Shown: positions 1 through 7,913 of the stretch, one piece after another | Numbering within the stretch: the first letter of the stretch is position 1 | Layout: every line of letters begins with the position of its first letter | Source of the DNA: Blastococcus sp. | Lineage (GTDB): Bacteria; Actinomycetota; Actinomycetes; Mycobacteriales; Geodermatophilaceae | Assembly: GCA_025465355.1 (NCBI GenBank) | Contig: JAODNN010000065.1 | Coordinates: 1 to 39,795 of the forward strand | Length of the DNA: 39,795 nt | Direction: 5' to 3' | Notes under the pieces: model-generated | The model's database searches: none | What the model was told of the DNA's origin: nothing | The model's input: only the letters and a program-made list of their open reading frames with translations | Made by a program: the position numbers and the translations under genes

Positions 1-98
1 CAGGCGATCAGGTCACCAGGGAGCGGATCGCGGAGCAGTGCTACCGCGTCGCCGAGAGCCACTCCGGTAGTCATCTCGACGCGGGAGGGGATGCGTAA
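1..98 (+). CDS. C-terminal end of an upstream gene, possibly the ABC transporter ATPase
   Basis: Reading frame 3 is open from the window edge to a TAA at 96-98 and encodes about 31 residues, beginning GDQVTRERIAEQCYRVAES. Frame 1 closes at 106-108 and frame 2 at 68-70, so three short tails compete. Frame 3 is preferred because its acidic, helical composition resembles the end of RbsA-type sugar ABC ATPases and because a permease and a binding protein follow 44 bases later. The family assignment is inferred from the neighbours, since no diagnostic motif lies inside the window. Confidence 0.4.
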   Translation, partial: GDQVTRERIAEQCYRVAESHSGSHLDAGGDA

Positions 99-142
99 CG
101 AGGGCTGAGACCACTTCACGCGCCCAACGACTGCGCAGAGGG

Positions 143-1111
143 ATGAGCGTCGGCGAGTTCGTCGAGCGATTCGCGCTCGTCGGCGCATGGATCGCCGTGG
201 TCGTCGTCTTCAGCGTGCTCGAGCCGGACACGTTCGCCACGTCGTCCAACTTCGCCGCGATCCTCGGTTCGCAGGCTGTCCTCGTCGTCCTCACCTGTGC
301 GCTACTGATCCCGCTGACCGCGGGCGACTACGACCTGTCGATCACTGGAGTGCTCACCCTCTCGCAGATGATCATCGGGATCCTGAACACGAAGTACGGC
401 ATCTCCGTATACGCCTGCATCGTCGTCGCGCTCCTGGTGGGAGCGCTCGTGGGTCTGATCAACGGCGCGTTCGTAGTCATCTTCGGCATCGACTCGTTCA
501 TCGTCACGCTCGGCACGGGAACATTCCTCGGCGGCGTCGTCCTGTGGATCAGTAACTCGGAGACGTTCGCCGGGATCTCCTCCCAGCTCACCGGGCCGGT
601 CGTCGTCGAACGATTTCTCGGTGTCCCACTCGCTTTCTACTACGGCCTGGCACTTGTCATCGTGCTCTGGTACTTCCTCGAATACACCTCGCTCGGCCGA
701 CAACTGCTGTTCGTCGGTCGAAGTCGGAGCGTCGCCCGGCTCAGCGGTCTGAATGTGGGACGCCTCCGGTGGGGGGCACTGGTGGCCTCCGGCGTCATTG
801 CGGCCGCCGCCGGCGTCCTCTACGCAGGAATCACGGGCGCGGCGGACCCGGTGTCGGGCGCGGAGTTCTTGTTGCCTGCGTTCGCGGCGGCGTTCCTCGG
901 AGCGACCAGCATCGTGCCCGGCCGGTTCAACCCATGGGGATCGTTCGTCGCCGTCTACTTCCTCGTCACGGGGATCACCGGGCTCGCCCTCTTCGGGATC
1001 CAGTCGTGGTTCCAGGACATGTTCTACGGCGGTGCGCTCGTGCTGGCAGTCACGTTCTCGCAGCTTGCCCGGCGGCGCGAGGAGCACGAGAGCGGCGGGC
1101 CGGAGAACTAG
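143..1111 (+). CDS. RbsC-type ABC transporter permease
   Basis: This 322-residue polytopic membrane protein has the length and hydrophobic pattern of BPD_transp_2 permeases (RbsC/XylH class), with about 8-10 membrane segments. The family-typical periplasmic-loop/TM stretch LTAGDYDLSITGVLTL lies near residues 57-72, and IDSFIVTLGTGTF lies near 114-126. The C-terminal part includes ARLSGLNVGRLRW and a PAFAAAFLGATSI segment typical of this family. It should form the transmembrane channel for the substrate delivered by the lipoprotein encoded 14 bases downstream. ATG 143 is the only plausible start after the in-frame stop at 68-70. Local GC is low for the window: bases 361-420 contain 32 G+C of 60. 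The substrate cannot be read from the sequence. Confidence 0.88.
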   Translation: MSVGEFVERFALVGAWIAVVVVFSVLEPDTFATSSNFAAILGSQAVLVVLTCALLIPLTAGDYDLSITGVLTLSQMIIGILNTKYGISVYACIVVALLVGALVGLINGAFVVIFGIDSFIVTLGTGTFLGGVVLWISNSETFAGISSQLTGPVVVERFLGVPLAFYYGLALVIVLWYFLEYTSLGRQLLFVGRSRSVARLSGLNVGRLRWGALVASGVIAAAAGVLYAGITGAADPVSGAEFLLPAFAAAFLGATSIVPGRFNPWGSFVAVYFLVTGITGLALFGIQSWFQDMFYGGALVLAVTFSQLARRREEHESGGPEN

Positions 1112-1125
1112 CGAACGGAGGCGAG

Positions 1126-2310
1126 ATGAGGGGCGAGACCCGAAAGCCGGTGCCAGGCCGGCGCGGAACGGCCGTCCTCGCTGTGGTGATTCTCGTCGCC
1201 GTGCTCGCTGTGGGCTGCAGAGGAGCCGATGAGAAGAGGGCGGACGACGGTTCGTCCTCGGGTGCGTGCGATCTCCACCACGTGACCGAGCAGATCGACG
1301 ACCACAGGGGGATCGCCGACTGGGCGTACCCCGGCGAGCCCTTCGATGCGAAGAAGGCGGCTGGGAAAACGATCTTCACCATCCAGGAGAACTCCACCAA
1401 CCCGTTCACGAGCACGATCGTCGCCGGGATGAAGGACGTGGCCGGCTTGATCGGGATCCAGCTCGTGGACTATCCGAACCAAGGCCAACGCACGCAGTGG
1501 ATCCAGGGAATCCAGCAGGCGATCTCCCAGAAGGTCGGCGTGATCGTCCTCTTGGGCGGCACGATCGGCCCGATCTATTTCCGGGAACAGGCGGCCGCTG
1601 CCAATCGCGCAGGCATCCCGATCGTCACGGTCGTCGATCGTGATCTGACCCAGGAGGCCGAGCAGGGCACCGCCGCACGGGTCGGCCAGCCGTACGCCGA
1701 GGCTGCGAGGCTCGACGCGGATTGGATCATCAAGCAGACACAGTGCCGCGCGAACGTGCTCGTCCTCACCAGTAACGAGCTGATCGCGGGCGACATCAAC
1801 AGCAAGGCCGCGCAGAATGAGTTCGACAGATACTGCGGTGAGGGCTGCACGACGAGGTTCGTGAACATCCCGCTCTCCGAGTGGGCGACGAAGATCGGGA
1901 CGACGACGCAGACGGAGGTCACGTCGAACCCCGCCCTCAACTACGTGTTCCCGCTGTACGACGCCATGGCGCAGTTCGCGGTCCCGGCAATCCAGCTCGG
2001 TGGCGGGATCACGAGGGTCAAGGTCGCGACCTTCAACGGCACACCGGGGATCCTTCGCATGATCCAGACCGGTGACACGGTCGAGATGATCGTCGGTGAG
2101 AACGAGGCGCACCTCGGCTACGCGGCGATGGACCAGGCCATGCGCCTGATGAGCGGCGTCGACCCGCTCGGCAGCGGGGACTACGGCATCCCGCTGCGCA
2201 TCTTCGACGACTCGAACGTCGCCGAGACGGGGATTCCGCCTGAATACGGTGTCGGCTACGGCCGCCAATGGCGAGACGGCTTCCTCAAGGCCTGGGGCCT
2301 GTCTGGCTAG
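1126..2310 (+). CDS. RbsB-type substrate-binding lipoprotein
   Basis: This 394-residue protein starts at ATG 1126, preceded by an AACGGAGG Shine-Dalgarno. The lysine/arginine-rich N-terminus, the hydrophobic core and the lipobox LAVGC with Cys31 mark it as a secreted lipoprotein anchored to the outer face of the membrane. The mature part follows the periplasmic-binding-protein type I (Peripla_BP_4) plan. FTIQENSTNPFTSTIVAGM begins the first lobe, GVIVLLGG and IPIVTVVDRD form core strands, and later NPALNYVFPLYDAMAQF and KVATFNGTPGILRMIQTG match the second lobe. It follows the permease by 14 bases, so the two are one transcription unit. The family usually binds pentoses or other small sugars, but the adjacent PuuE-like hydrolase makes a nitrogenous ring compound an alternative. 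Longer open sequence upstream of 1126 is out-of-frame overlap with the permease. Confidence 0.88.
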   Translation: MRGETRKPVPGRRGTAVLAVVILVAVLAVGCRGADEKRADDGSSSGACDLHHVTEQIDDHRGIADWAYPGEPFDAKKAAGKTIFTIQENSTNPFTSTIVAGMKDVAGLIGIQLVDYPNQGQRTQWIQGIQQAISQKVGVIVLLGGTIGPIYFREQAAAANRAGIPIVTVVDRDLTQEAEQGTAARVGQPYAEAARLDADWIIKQTQCRANVLVLTSNELIAGDINSKAAQNEFDRYCGEGCTTRFVNIPLSEWATKIGTTTQTEVTSNPALNYVFPLYDAMAQFAVPAIQLGGGITRVKVATFNGTPGILRMIQTGDTVEMIVGENEAHLGYAAMDQAMRLMSGVDPLGSGDYGIPLRIFDDSNVAETGIPPEYGVGYGRQWRDGFLKAWGLSG

Positions 2311-2382
2311 ATCCCAGCCCACAGGAGCGGCGGACCTGATCTCGGCCGTCTTCCTGCGTAGCGCGATGGAGGAGCGGGAACG

Positions 2383-3303
2383 ATGAGTGAACCCGGACGC
2401 GACCTGGTCGGCTACGGGGCGAATCGGCCCACGACCGGCTTCCCTGCCGGCAAAAGGCTGGCCATCTCGCTCGTCGTCAATTACGAGGAGGGATCGGAGC
2501 GGTCCTTTGCCATGGGCGATCCTGACCAGGAATCACTCACGGAGTGGGGGCAGTATCCGTTCCGGCCCGACGTCCGGAATCTCGCGATGGAGAGCATGCA
2601 CGAGTACGGCTCCCGGGTCGGCGTCTGGCGCATCCTCGACATTCTCGAGCGCCACGACGTCAAGAGCACCTTCTTCGCTTGCGCGGTCGCGTTCGAGCAG
2701 GCCCCGGACGTCGCCCGTGCGGCGGTGGAGCACGGGCACGAGATCTGCAGCCACGGCTACCGGTGGGAGGAAGTCTTCCGTCTGAGCGAAGACGAGGAAC
2801 GCGAGCACATCCGACTCGCGGTCGACTCGTTCCAGCGGGTGTGCGGGAAGCGGCCCGTGGGCTGGTACTGCCGCTACGGACCGAGCATCCGGACGCGCAG
2901 GCTGCTTGTAGAAGAGGGCGGGTTCGTCTACGACTCGGACTCGTACAACGACGAGGTTCCCTATTTCACGCAGGTCGAGGGCCATCAGCACCTGGTCGTG
3001 CCTTACTCACCAGATGCGAACGACATTGCTTTCTGGCTGGGCAACGGCATGGCCACGGCCAGGGACTTCGAGACCTACCTGCGCGACTCATTCGACGTGC
3101 TGTACGCCGAGTCCGAACACTATCCCCGCATGATGTCGATCGGGCTGCACTGCCGGGTCATCGGAAGGCCGGGACGATCGCCCTCGCTCGACCGGTTCAT
3201 CGATTATGCAAAGGGATTCGACGGCGTCTGGTTCGCCACTCGAGAAGAAATAGCAGGGTCATGGCTCGGGGTGCACGGCAGAAACGCGCCGTCGGTGGCT
3301 TGA
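2383..3303 (+). CDS. PuuE-like polysaccharide-deacetylase-fold amidohydrolase
   Basis: This 306-residue NodB-fold protein belongs to the PuuE/allantoinase-like branch of polysaccharide deacetylases rather than the chitin deacetylases. Signature stretches are DLVGYGANRP (residues 6-15), SLVVNYEEGSE (residues 29-39), MESMHEYGSRVGVWRIL near 67-83, EICSHGYRW near 124-132, WYCRYGPS, YDSDSYNDEVPYF and MMSIGLHCRVIGRPGR. Length and motif order match bacterial PuuE (about 300-320 residues), which opens the allantoin ring. Related proteins act on other cyclic ureides or imides, so the substrate is not assigned. GGAGGAG at 2368-2374 supports the start. It lies 72 bases after the lipoprotein gene on the same strand, suggesting the transporter imports its substrate or a precursor. 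It shares the lower GC of 1-3300. Confidence 0.8.
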   Translation: MSEPGRDLVGYGANRPTTGFPAGKRLAISLVVNYEEGSERSFAMGDPDQESLTEWGQYPFRPDVRNLAMESMHEYGSRVGVWRILDILERHDVKSTFFACAVAFEQAPDVARAAVEHGHEICSHGYRWEEVFRLSEDEEREHIRLAVDSFQRVCGKRPVGWYCRYGPSIRTRRLLVEEGGFVYDSDSYNDEVPYFTQVEGHQHLVVPYSPDANDIAFWLGNGMATARDFETYLRDSFDVLYAESEHYPRMMSIGLHCRVIGRPGRSPSLDRFIDYAKGFDGVWFATREEIAGSWLGVHGRNAPSVA

Positions 3304-3358
3304 CCGGAGGGGAGGATCGGCGGCGCTTCGAGTGGGCGGTCGCGTCGATGAGCAGACG

Positions 3359-3754
3359 CCGCTGATGCTCAAGACCGACGCCAACCCCGAGGGGCTGCCG
3401 AGGTCCGCGTTCGACGAGTTGCGCGCCGGCCTCACCGCCGACCGGTCGCAGGTCTACAAGGACTCGTTCGCCCCGTTCTACGGCGCCAACGGCCCTGGGC
3501 CGAAGGTCTCGCAGGGCAAGCGGGACGAGTTCTGGCTGCAGAGCATGACCGTAGGAGTCAAGGGGGCGCTGGACTGCATCACGGCGTTTTCCGAGACCGA
3601 CACGACGGAGGATCTGAAGCTCATCGACGTCCCGACGCTGATCCTGCACGGGGACGACAACCAGATCGTCCCGTATGCCGACGCGTCGCTGAAGTCGGTG
3701 AAGCTGGTCAGCACCGCGACGCTGAAGATCTACCCCGGGGCGCGGCACGGGCTA
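3359..3754 (+). pseudogene. Internal and C-terminal fragment of an alpha/beta-hydrolase (non-heme chloroperoxidase-like)
   Basis: The frame reads PLMLKTDANPEGLP, then FYGANGPGPKVSQGKRDEFW, AFSETDTTEDLKLIDVPTLI, LHGDDNQIVP and YPGARHGL. These match the second half of alpha/beta-hydrolases annotated as non-heme chloroperoxidases, including the acid (LHGDDNQIVP) and the catalytic His (ARHGL). The N-terminal half with the oxyanion loop and GxSxG serine is missing. Upstream is only 55 bases of unrelated sequence after the deacetylase stop. After ARHGL the frame runs into sequence that reads on the other strand as a recombinase fragment, so the final helix is also lost. It is almost certainly a broken gene. 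Confidence 0.75.
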
Positions 3755-3780
3755 GCGAACGTCCCCGGACGGCTCCGGCC

Positions 3781-4017
3781 GACGGCGCACGTCTTCAGCA
3801 GCGCGGTGATCTCGGCATCGCTGAGGATCGGCACGGGCTTGTCCGGCGCCACCGAGATCTCGATGCCCTCGGTCGGCGCCCTGTCCAGCTCTCCTTCGAC
3901 GACCAGCCACCGGCAGAACCGCCGCATCCCGCGCAGCCGGGTGGTCACCGTGCTGGGCTCGCAGTTCTCGGCGAGCTCGGCCAGCCAGGCGATGATCGCG
4001 TGATCGATCCGGGAGGG
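3781..4017 (-). pseudogene. N-terminal fragment of a tyrosine recombinase / phage integrase
   Basis: Read on minus from 4017, the frame gives IDHAIIAWLAELAENCEPST, then TTRLRGMRRFCRWLVVEGEL, DRAPTEGIEI, KPVPILSDAEITALLKTC. This is the SAM-like core-binding domain of XerC/phage-type tyrosine recombinases running into the first helix of the catalytic domain. The whole catalytic domain (R, HxxR and Y residues) is absent because the sequence changes at about 3755-3781 into the hydrolase fragment. It also has no start codon of its own: it continues in the same frame directly after the TGA of the polymerase gene at 4018-4020. It is a relic marking a past integration or deletion at this border. Confidence 0.72.
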
Positions 4018-5091
4018 TCAGTCAGTGGCATCTTCGCTGGTAGAGCGCTTGGCTCGACTCGGCTGTACTCGCATCGGCTCGCCAGGCTGCTTCGGGTAGT
4101 CGGGCGGCCAGGGCATCTCGCCGAGCCCGAGGTCGCGCTCCTGCCGCTCGGCCAGCTCCAGCAGCGGCTCGATGCCGAACGAGTGACCGGCCATCCCGGC
4201 GTGCCTGTCGCCGACCGCCCGGAAGCGGGCCGGCATGGTCAGGACGTCGAAGTCGAACGGCGAGACGTCGCCCAGCTCGTCCCAGTCCAGCGGCGCGGAG
4301 ACGGGGGCGTGCGGCTTGGGCCGGATCGAGTACGCCGAGGCGATCGTGCGGTCCCGGGCCATCTGGTTGTAGTCGATGAAGATCTTCTCGCCGCGCTCCT
4401 CCTTCCACCAGGACATGGTCACGCGGTCGGGCAGCCGGCGCTCCAGTTCCCGGCCGAATGCGATCACCGACCGGCGCACCTCCTGGAAGGTCCAGCGCGG
4501 CTGGATGGGCACGTAGATGTGCAGCCCGCGGCCGCCGGAGGTCTTCGGCCAGCCCTCCATGCCGAACTCGGCCAGCAGCTCGCGGACATGCGGGGCCACC
4601 CACACCGCGTCGGAGAAGTCCGTGCCCGGCTGCGGGTCCAGGTCGATACGGATCTGGTCAGGTGACTCGACGTCGGCCTTGTTCACCGGCCACGGGTGGA
4701 AGGTCAGCGTCCCGAGGTTGGCCGCCCATGCCACGACGGCCACCGAGTCCGGCGCAACCTCGTCGGCCGTCCGTCCGCTGGGGAAGGTGATGTGCGCCGT
4801 CGGCACCCACTCGGGGGCGTTCTTGGGCACTCGCTTCTGGTAGAACGCGTCGCCGGTGTTGTCCACCCGGGTCGAGATCCGGGCGCCCTCGAACACCCCG
4901 CCCGGCCAGCGCTCCAGCGTCGTCGGCCGGTCCTTCAGGGCGAACAGGATGCCCTCGCCGACGGCGACGAAGTACTCGACGACGTCGATCTTGCGGATGC
5001 CGCGCTCGGGGAAGTACGGCTTCTCCGGGTTGGAGACCCGCACCTCGTGCCCATCGATCTCCAGGACGACGGCGTCCTTGCTGCTGGCCAT
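4018..5091 (-). CDS. LigD-type polymerase/primase domain protein (PolDom)
   Basis: This 357-residue stand-alone archaeo-eukaryotic primase-like polymerase resembles the POL domain of LigD and mycobacterial Prim-PolC/PolD1. The divalent-metal residues are visible: D150 and D152 in RIDLDPQPG, and D240 in IFIDYNQMARDRT. The nucleotide-binding stretch KTSGGRGLHIYVP is at 183-195. The N-terminal SNPEKPYFPERGIRKIDVVEY is a family signature. There is no ligase or nuclease domain, so it would act in trans. Such enzymes fill short gaps with ribo- or deoxynucleotides during end joining or excision repair. It begins 34 bases after the TAP-like hydrolase stop, and LigC lies farther upstream on the same strand. 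The start ATG 5091 has a weak GGAG eight bases upstream. No Ku gene is in the window. Confidence 0.9.
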   Translation of the reverse strand: MASSKDAVVLEIDGHEVRVSNPEKPYFPERGIRKIDVVEYFVAVGEGILFALKDRPTTLERWPGGVFEGARISTRVDNTGDAFYQKRVPKNAPEWVPTAHITFPSGRTADEVAPDSVAVVAWAANLGTLTFHPWPVNKADVESPDQIRIDLDPQPGTDFSDAVWVAPHVRELLAEFGMEGWPKTSGGRGLHIYVPIQPRWTFQEVRRSVIAFGRELERRLPDRVTMSWWKEERGEKIFIDYNQMARDRTIASAYSIRPKPHAPVSAPLDWDELGDVSPFDFDVLTMPARFRAVGDRHAGMAGHSFGIEPLLELAERQERDLGLGEMPWPPDYPKQPGEPMRVQPSRAKRSTSEDATD

Positions 5092-5125
5092 TCAGGGGCT
5101 CCGATCGGCTCGGGGGCGCCGAGTC

Positions 5126-6694
5126 TCACGCAGGGCAGGTCAGCCCGTCCAGCGGCTTGGTCAAGTTCACCAGGTAGGAGTCCACGGCCCGCCTCACGCA
5201 GTCGGTCTTCGGATAGGACGTGTGCCCCTGTCCCTGCCAGACCAGCAGGACGCCGGACTTGAGGTCGCGCGCCATGTCCTGGGCGCCGGGTAGCGGCGTC
5301 ACGGGGTCACCGGAGTTGCCCACGACGAGGATCGGGGCGCTTCCCGCGGCGTCCCGCTTCGGCAGCGGTGTCCGGTGGGCTCGCCAGACCGAGCAGGTGT
5401 AGAGGCTGGCCGCCGCCCCGGCACCGAACAGCGGGTACTTGTGGTTCCAGTCCGCTGCCAGCACGCGGATCCGGTCCTGGGTGAACGTCTCCTCGGTGTC
5501 GGCGCAGTTCACCGCCAGGTTGGCGTCGAGCAGGTTGGAGTAGGTGGCGTCCGGGAGCCGGCCGGAGTAGCTGTCGGCCAGCGAGAACAGGCCCTTGCTG
5601 TCACCGTTCTGCGCGGCCGCCAGCGCCTGGGCGAGCTGCGGCCAGGTGCCGCTGTCGTAGAGCCCGGCCTGCACCGCCGTGAGGACCACCCCGTCGGTGG
5701 CCTGCCGCTTCTCACCCGTCGCGCTGCTCGCGATCGGCGTCTTCGCGGCCCGGGTGAGCAGGTCCATCACGAACTTCCGGGGGGTGGCGCCGATGGGGCA
5801 ACCGGCGATGAGCTTGGTGCAGTTGCCGGCGAAGGCGTCGAAGCCCCCTTCCAGGCCCTTGGCGCCGGACTCGGCGTCGCGCTGCACGTTGAGATCGGGG
5901 TCGACCGCCCCGTCGAGCACCAGCGCGCGCACCCGCTCGGGGAAGAGCTCGGCGTAGGTCGAGCCGAGGGTCGTGCCGTACGAGTAGCCGAGGTAGGTGA
6001 GCTTCTCGTCGCCCAGGGCCTGGCGCAGCCGGTCCATGTCGCGGGCGGTGTCAACGGTGTTGAACGTGCCGAGGGCGTCGCCGTACTGCTTGGCGCAGCC
6101 GTCGGCCACCTTGCGCTGGAGGGCGAACGTGTCGTCGAGCTGCGCCTTCGTGACCGGCCGGGGGTTCGCGGCGATCACCTGTTCCTTGAGGTCGTCGGGG
6201 ATGCACCTGACCGGCGTGGACAGGCCCACTCCCCGGGGGTCGAAGCCGACCAGGTCGAAGCGCTTCAGGACGTCGTCCGGCAACGTGAGCGCCAGGCTGA
6301 TCGCGGCGTCGGCACCGGAAGCGCCCGGCCCTCCGGGGTTGACCACGAGCGAGCCGATCTTGCCGGTCTGCCCGGCCAGCTTGGCCCGGACGAGGAACAG
6401 CGGCAGCGTGGCTCCGGCGGGCTCCGCGTAGCTGATCGGGACCTCGGTCCGGCCGCACTCGAAGGCGAGGTTGCGGTTGCTACCGGGCTGCTTGGCGATG
6501 AGCGGCTGGATCTGCTTGTTGCAGTCGGTCCACTTGATCGGCGCCGCCGTGGGCTGCGCGGTCGTCGTGGTGGCGGTGCCAGAGGACGCCGGGTCGGCCA
6601 GAGTGTGCGAGAACGAGGTGCAGCCGGCCACGATCAGAGCCAGGGCCAGCAGCAGGCTCGCGGCGACGGCCAGCCGGCCGCGGTGCGGGAACAT
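5126..6694 (-). CDS. Exported TAP-like alpha/beta-hydrolase (tripeptidyl aminopeptidase family)
   Basis: This is an exported lipoprotein-like hydrolase of 522 residues if started at ATG 6694. An N-terminal arginine, a hydrophobic segment and a lipobox-like LIVAGC suggest membrane anchoring. The fold signatures of the SlpD/SlpE/TAP family are present: VVNPGGPGASGAD (oxyanion loop), GYSYGTTLG with nucleophile S238, GNSGDPVTP with D463 and GQGHTSYP with H491. C-terminal cysteines around KTDCVRR fit a disulfide-containing TAP_C domain. The family cleaves short N-terminal peptides outside the cell. A GTG at 6700 would add two residues, but the -10 box TACGCT at 6702-6707 sits seven bases before ATG 6694, favouring a leaderless message from that ATG. 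It separates the ligase and polymerase genes but has its own promoter. Confidence 0.88.
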   Translation of the reverse strand: MFPHRGRLAVAASLLLALALIVAGCTSFSHTLADPASSGTATTTTAQPTAAPIKWTDCNKQIQPLIAKQPGSNRNLAFECGRTEVPISYAEPAGATLPLFLVRAKLAGQTGKIGSLVVNPGGPGASGADAAISLALTLPDDVLKRFDLVGFDPRGVGLSTPVRCIPDDLKEQVIAANPRPVTKAQLDDTFALQRKVADGCAKQYGDALGTFNTVDTARDMDRLRQALGDEKLTYLGYSYGTTLGSTYAELFPERVRALVLDGAVDPDLNVQRDAESGAKGLEGGFDAFAGNCTKLIAGCPIGATPRKFVMDLLTRAAKTPIASSATGEKRQATDGVVLTAVQAGLYDSGTWPQLAQALAAAQNGDSKGLFSLADSYSGRLPDATYSNLLDANLAVNCADTEETFTQDRIRVLAADWNHKYPLFGAGAAASLYTCSVWRAHRTPLPKRDAAGSAPILVVGNSGDPVTPLPGAQDMARDLKSGVLLVWQGQGHTSYPKTDCVRRAVDSYLVNLTKPLDGLTCPA

Positions 6695-6701
6695 GATCAC
6701 G

Positions 6702-6707
6702 AGCGTA
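6702..6707 (-). promoter_or_regulatory. -10 box TACGCT of a leaderless promoter for the TAP-like hydrolase
   Basis: On minus the hexamer TACGCT fits the actinobacterial TANNNT -10 consensus and lies seven bases before ATG 6694, so transcription would begin at or next to the start codon. No Shine-Dalgarno is present upstream of that ATG. No clear -35 was identified. Confidence 0.5.
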
Positions 6708-6755
6708 AGAGGCGGGCGCTCGCGTCGCAGTTGAGCACCCCGGTCGGGGGACGGC

Positions 6756-7844
6756 TCAGCCGTCCAGAACCTCGTTCAGGTCGTATCGCACGGGCACCTC
6801 CAACTGGTCGTACGTGCAGCTACGCGCGTCGCGATCGGGGCGCCAGCGCAGGAACTGGCCGGTGTGACGAAGTCGACGTCCCTCGAGCTGGTCGTACTTG
6901 ATCTCCACGACCAGCTCGGGCCGTAGCGGCACCCAGGAGAGGTCCTTCTTCGCGTTCCACCGGCTGACCGCGCCCGGCATCCGGTTCTCCGCGCCGTCGG
7001 CATCGGTGTGGTTGCCCGGCTGGGCGTCGGCCCAGTCCTCCCAGGGGTGGCCCTCCAGCGCGTTCTCCCGGTAGGGCGCCAGCTCCTCCACGAGCTCGGC
7101 CCGCCGGGCCATCGGGAAGGACGCCGCCACACCGATGTGCTGGAGGTCGCCGGCGTCGTTGTAGAGGCCGAGCAGCAGCGAGCCGACGATCGGGCCCGAC
7201 TTGTGCCACCGGAATCCGGCGACCACGCAGTCGGCGGTCCGCACGTGCTTGATCTTGGTCATCAGCCGCTGGTCGGGGCCGTACGGAAGGTCGGCCTTCT
7301 TGGCGAGGACGCCGTCCAGGCCCGCGCCCTCGAACGTCTCGAACCAGCGCTTCGCCGTCTCGGCGTCCTGGGTGATGGCGGTGACGTAGACCGGGGGGCG
7401 GGCCCCGGCCAGCGCCGTCCGCAGGCGCTTCTGCCGGTCGCCGAACGGGACGTCGAGCAGCGACTCCTCGCCGAGCGCCAGCAGGTCGAAGGCGACGAAG
7501 GACGCCGGCGTCTGCTCGGCCAGCAGGTTCACTCGTGAGGCAGCGGGATGGATCCGCTGCAGCAGGTCCTCGAAGTGCAGCCGGTCGCCGCGGGGGACGA
7601 CGATCTCACCGTCGACCACGCACTTCTCGGGCAGGTTTGCCTTCACCGCCGCCACGACCTCGGGGAAGTAGCGGGTCAGTGGCCGCTCGTTGCGGCTGCC
7701 GAGCTCCACCTCGTCGCCGTCCCGGAAGACGATGCAACGGAAGCCGTCCCATTTGGGCTCGTAGAACACGTCGTCGCCGGTGGGGAGCGTGGACGCGGCC
7801 TTCGCCAGCATCGGCTTGACCGGCGGCAGCAGGGGGAGATCCAT
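6756..7844 (-). CDS. ligC: ATP-dependent DNA ligase LigC
   Basis: This 362-residue minimal ATP-dependent ligase consists of a nucleotidyltransferase domain and an OB-fold. Motif I is EPKWDGFR with adenylated K31. Further motifs are LGSRNERPLTRYFPE (near motif III), VDGEIVV, FVAFDLL (IIIa), LDGVLAKK (IV) and MTKIKHVRTADCVV (V). The C-terminal OB part contains LVVEIKYDQ and LRHTGQFLRWRPD, characteristic of mycobacterial LigC. The length matches LigC (about 350-360) and no nuclease or polymerase domain is fused. In mycobacteria LigC works with Prim-PolC in gap-filling excision repair. Here the polymerase gene lies on the same strand two genes downstream. The start is 69 bases from the divergent maltokinase-cap gene, so the two share a short promoter region. 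Confidence 0.93.
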   Translation of the reverse strand: MDLPLLPPVKPMLAKAASTLPTGDDVFYEPKWDGFRCIVFRDGDEVELGSRNERPLTRYFPEVVAAVKANLPEKCVVDGEIVVPRGDRLHFEDLLQRIHPAASRVNLLAEQTPASFVAFDLLALGEESLLDVPFGDRQKRLRTALAGARPPVYVTAITQDAETAKRWFETFEGAGLDGVLAKKADLPYGPDQRLMTKIKHVRTADCVVAGFRWHKSGPIVGSLLLGLYNDAGDLQHIGVAASFPMARRAELVEELAPYRENALEGHPWEDWADAQPGNHTDADGAENRMPGAVSRWNAKKDLSWVPLRPELVVEIKYDQLEGRRLRHTGQFLRWRPDRDARSCTYDQLEVPVRYDLNEVLDG

Positions 7845-7913
7845 GCCGGTCAGTCAAGCAGTCGCTGCCGACGTCCCGGTGTCCGCCGATTCGACCGCGT
7901 GGGAAGGTCGGGC

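Noticed and set aside
3332-4003. A single 223-residue plus-strand gene
   Set aside because: Only the first about 140 codons resemble a protein family. The rest reads as a recombinase on the other strand, so it is a chimeric relic.
4000-4665. Long plus-strand open frames opposite the polymerase, hydrolase, ligase, TreZ, TreY and TreX genes
   Set aside because: They are antisense shadows produced by high-GC codon bias. They are rich in Arg, Ala, Gly and Pro, lack recognised motifs, and lie exactly over strongly supported genes.
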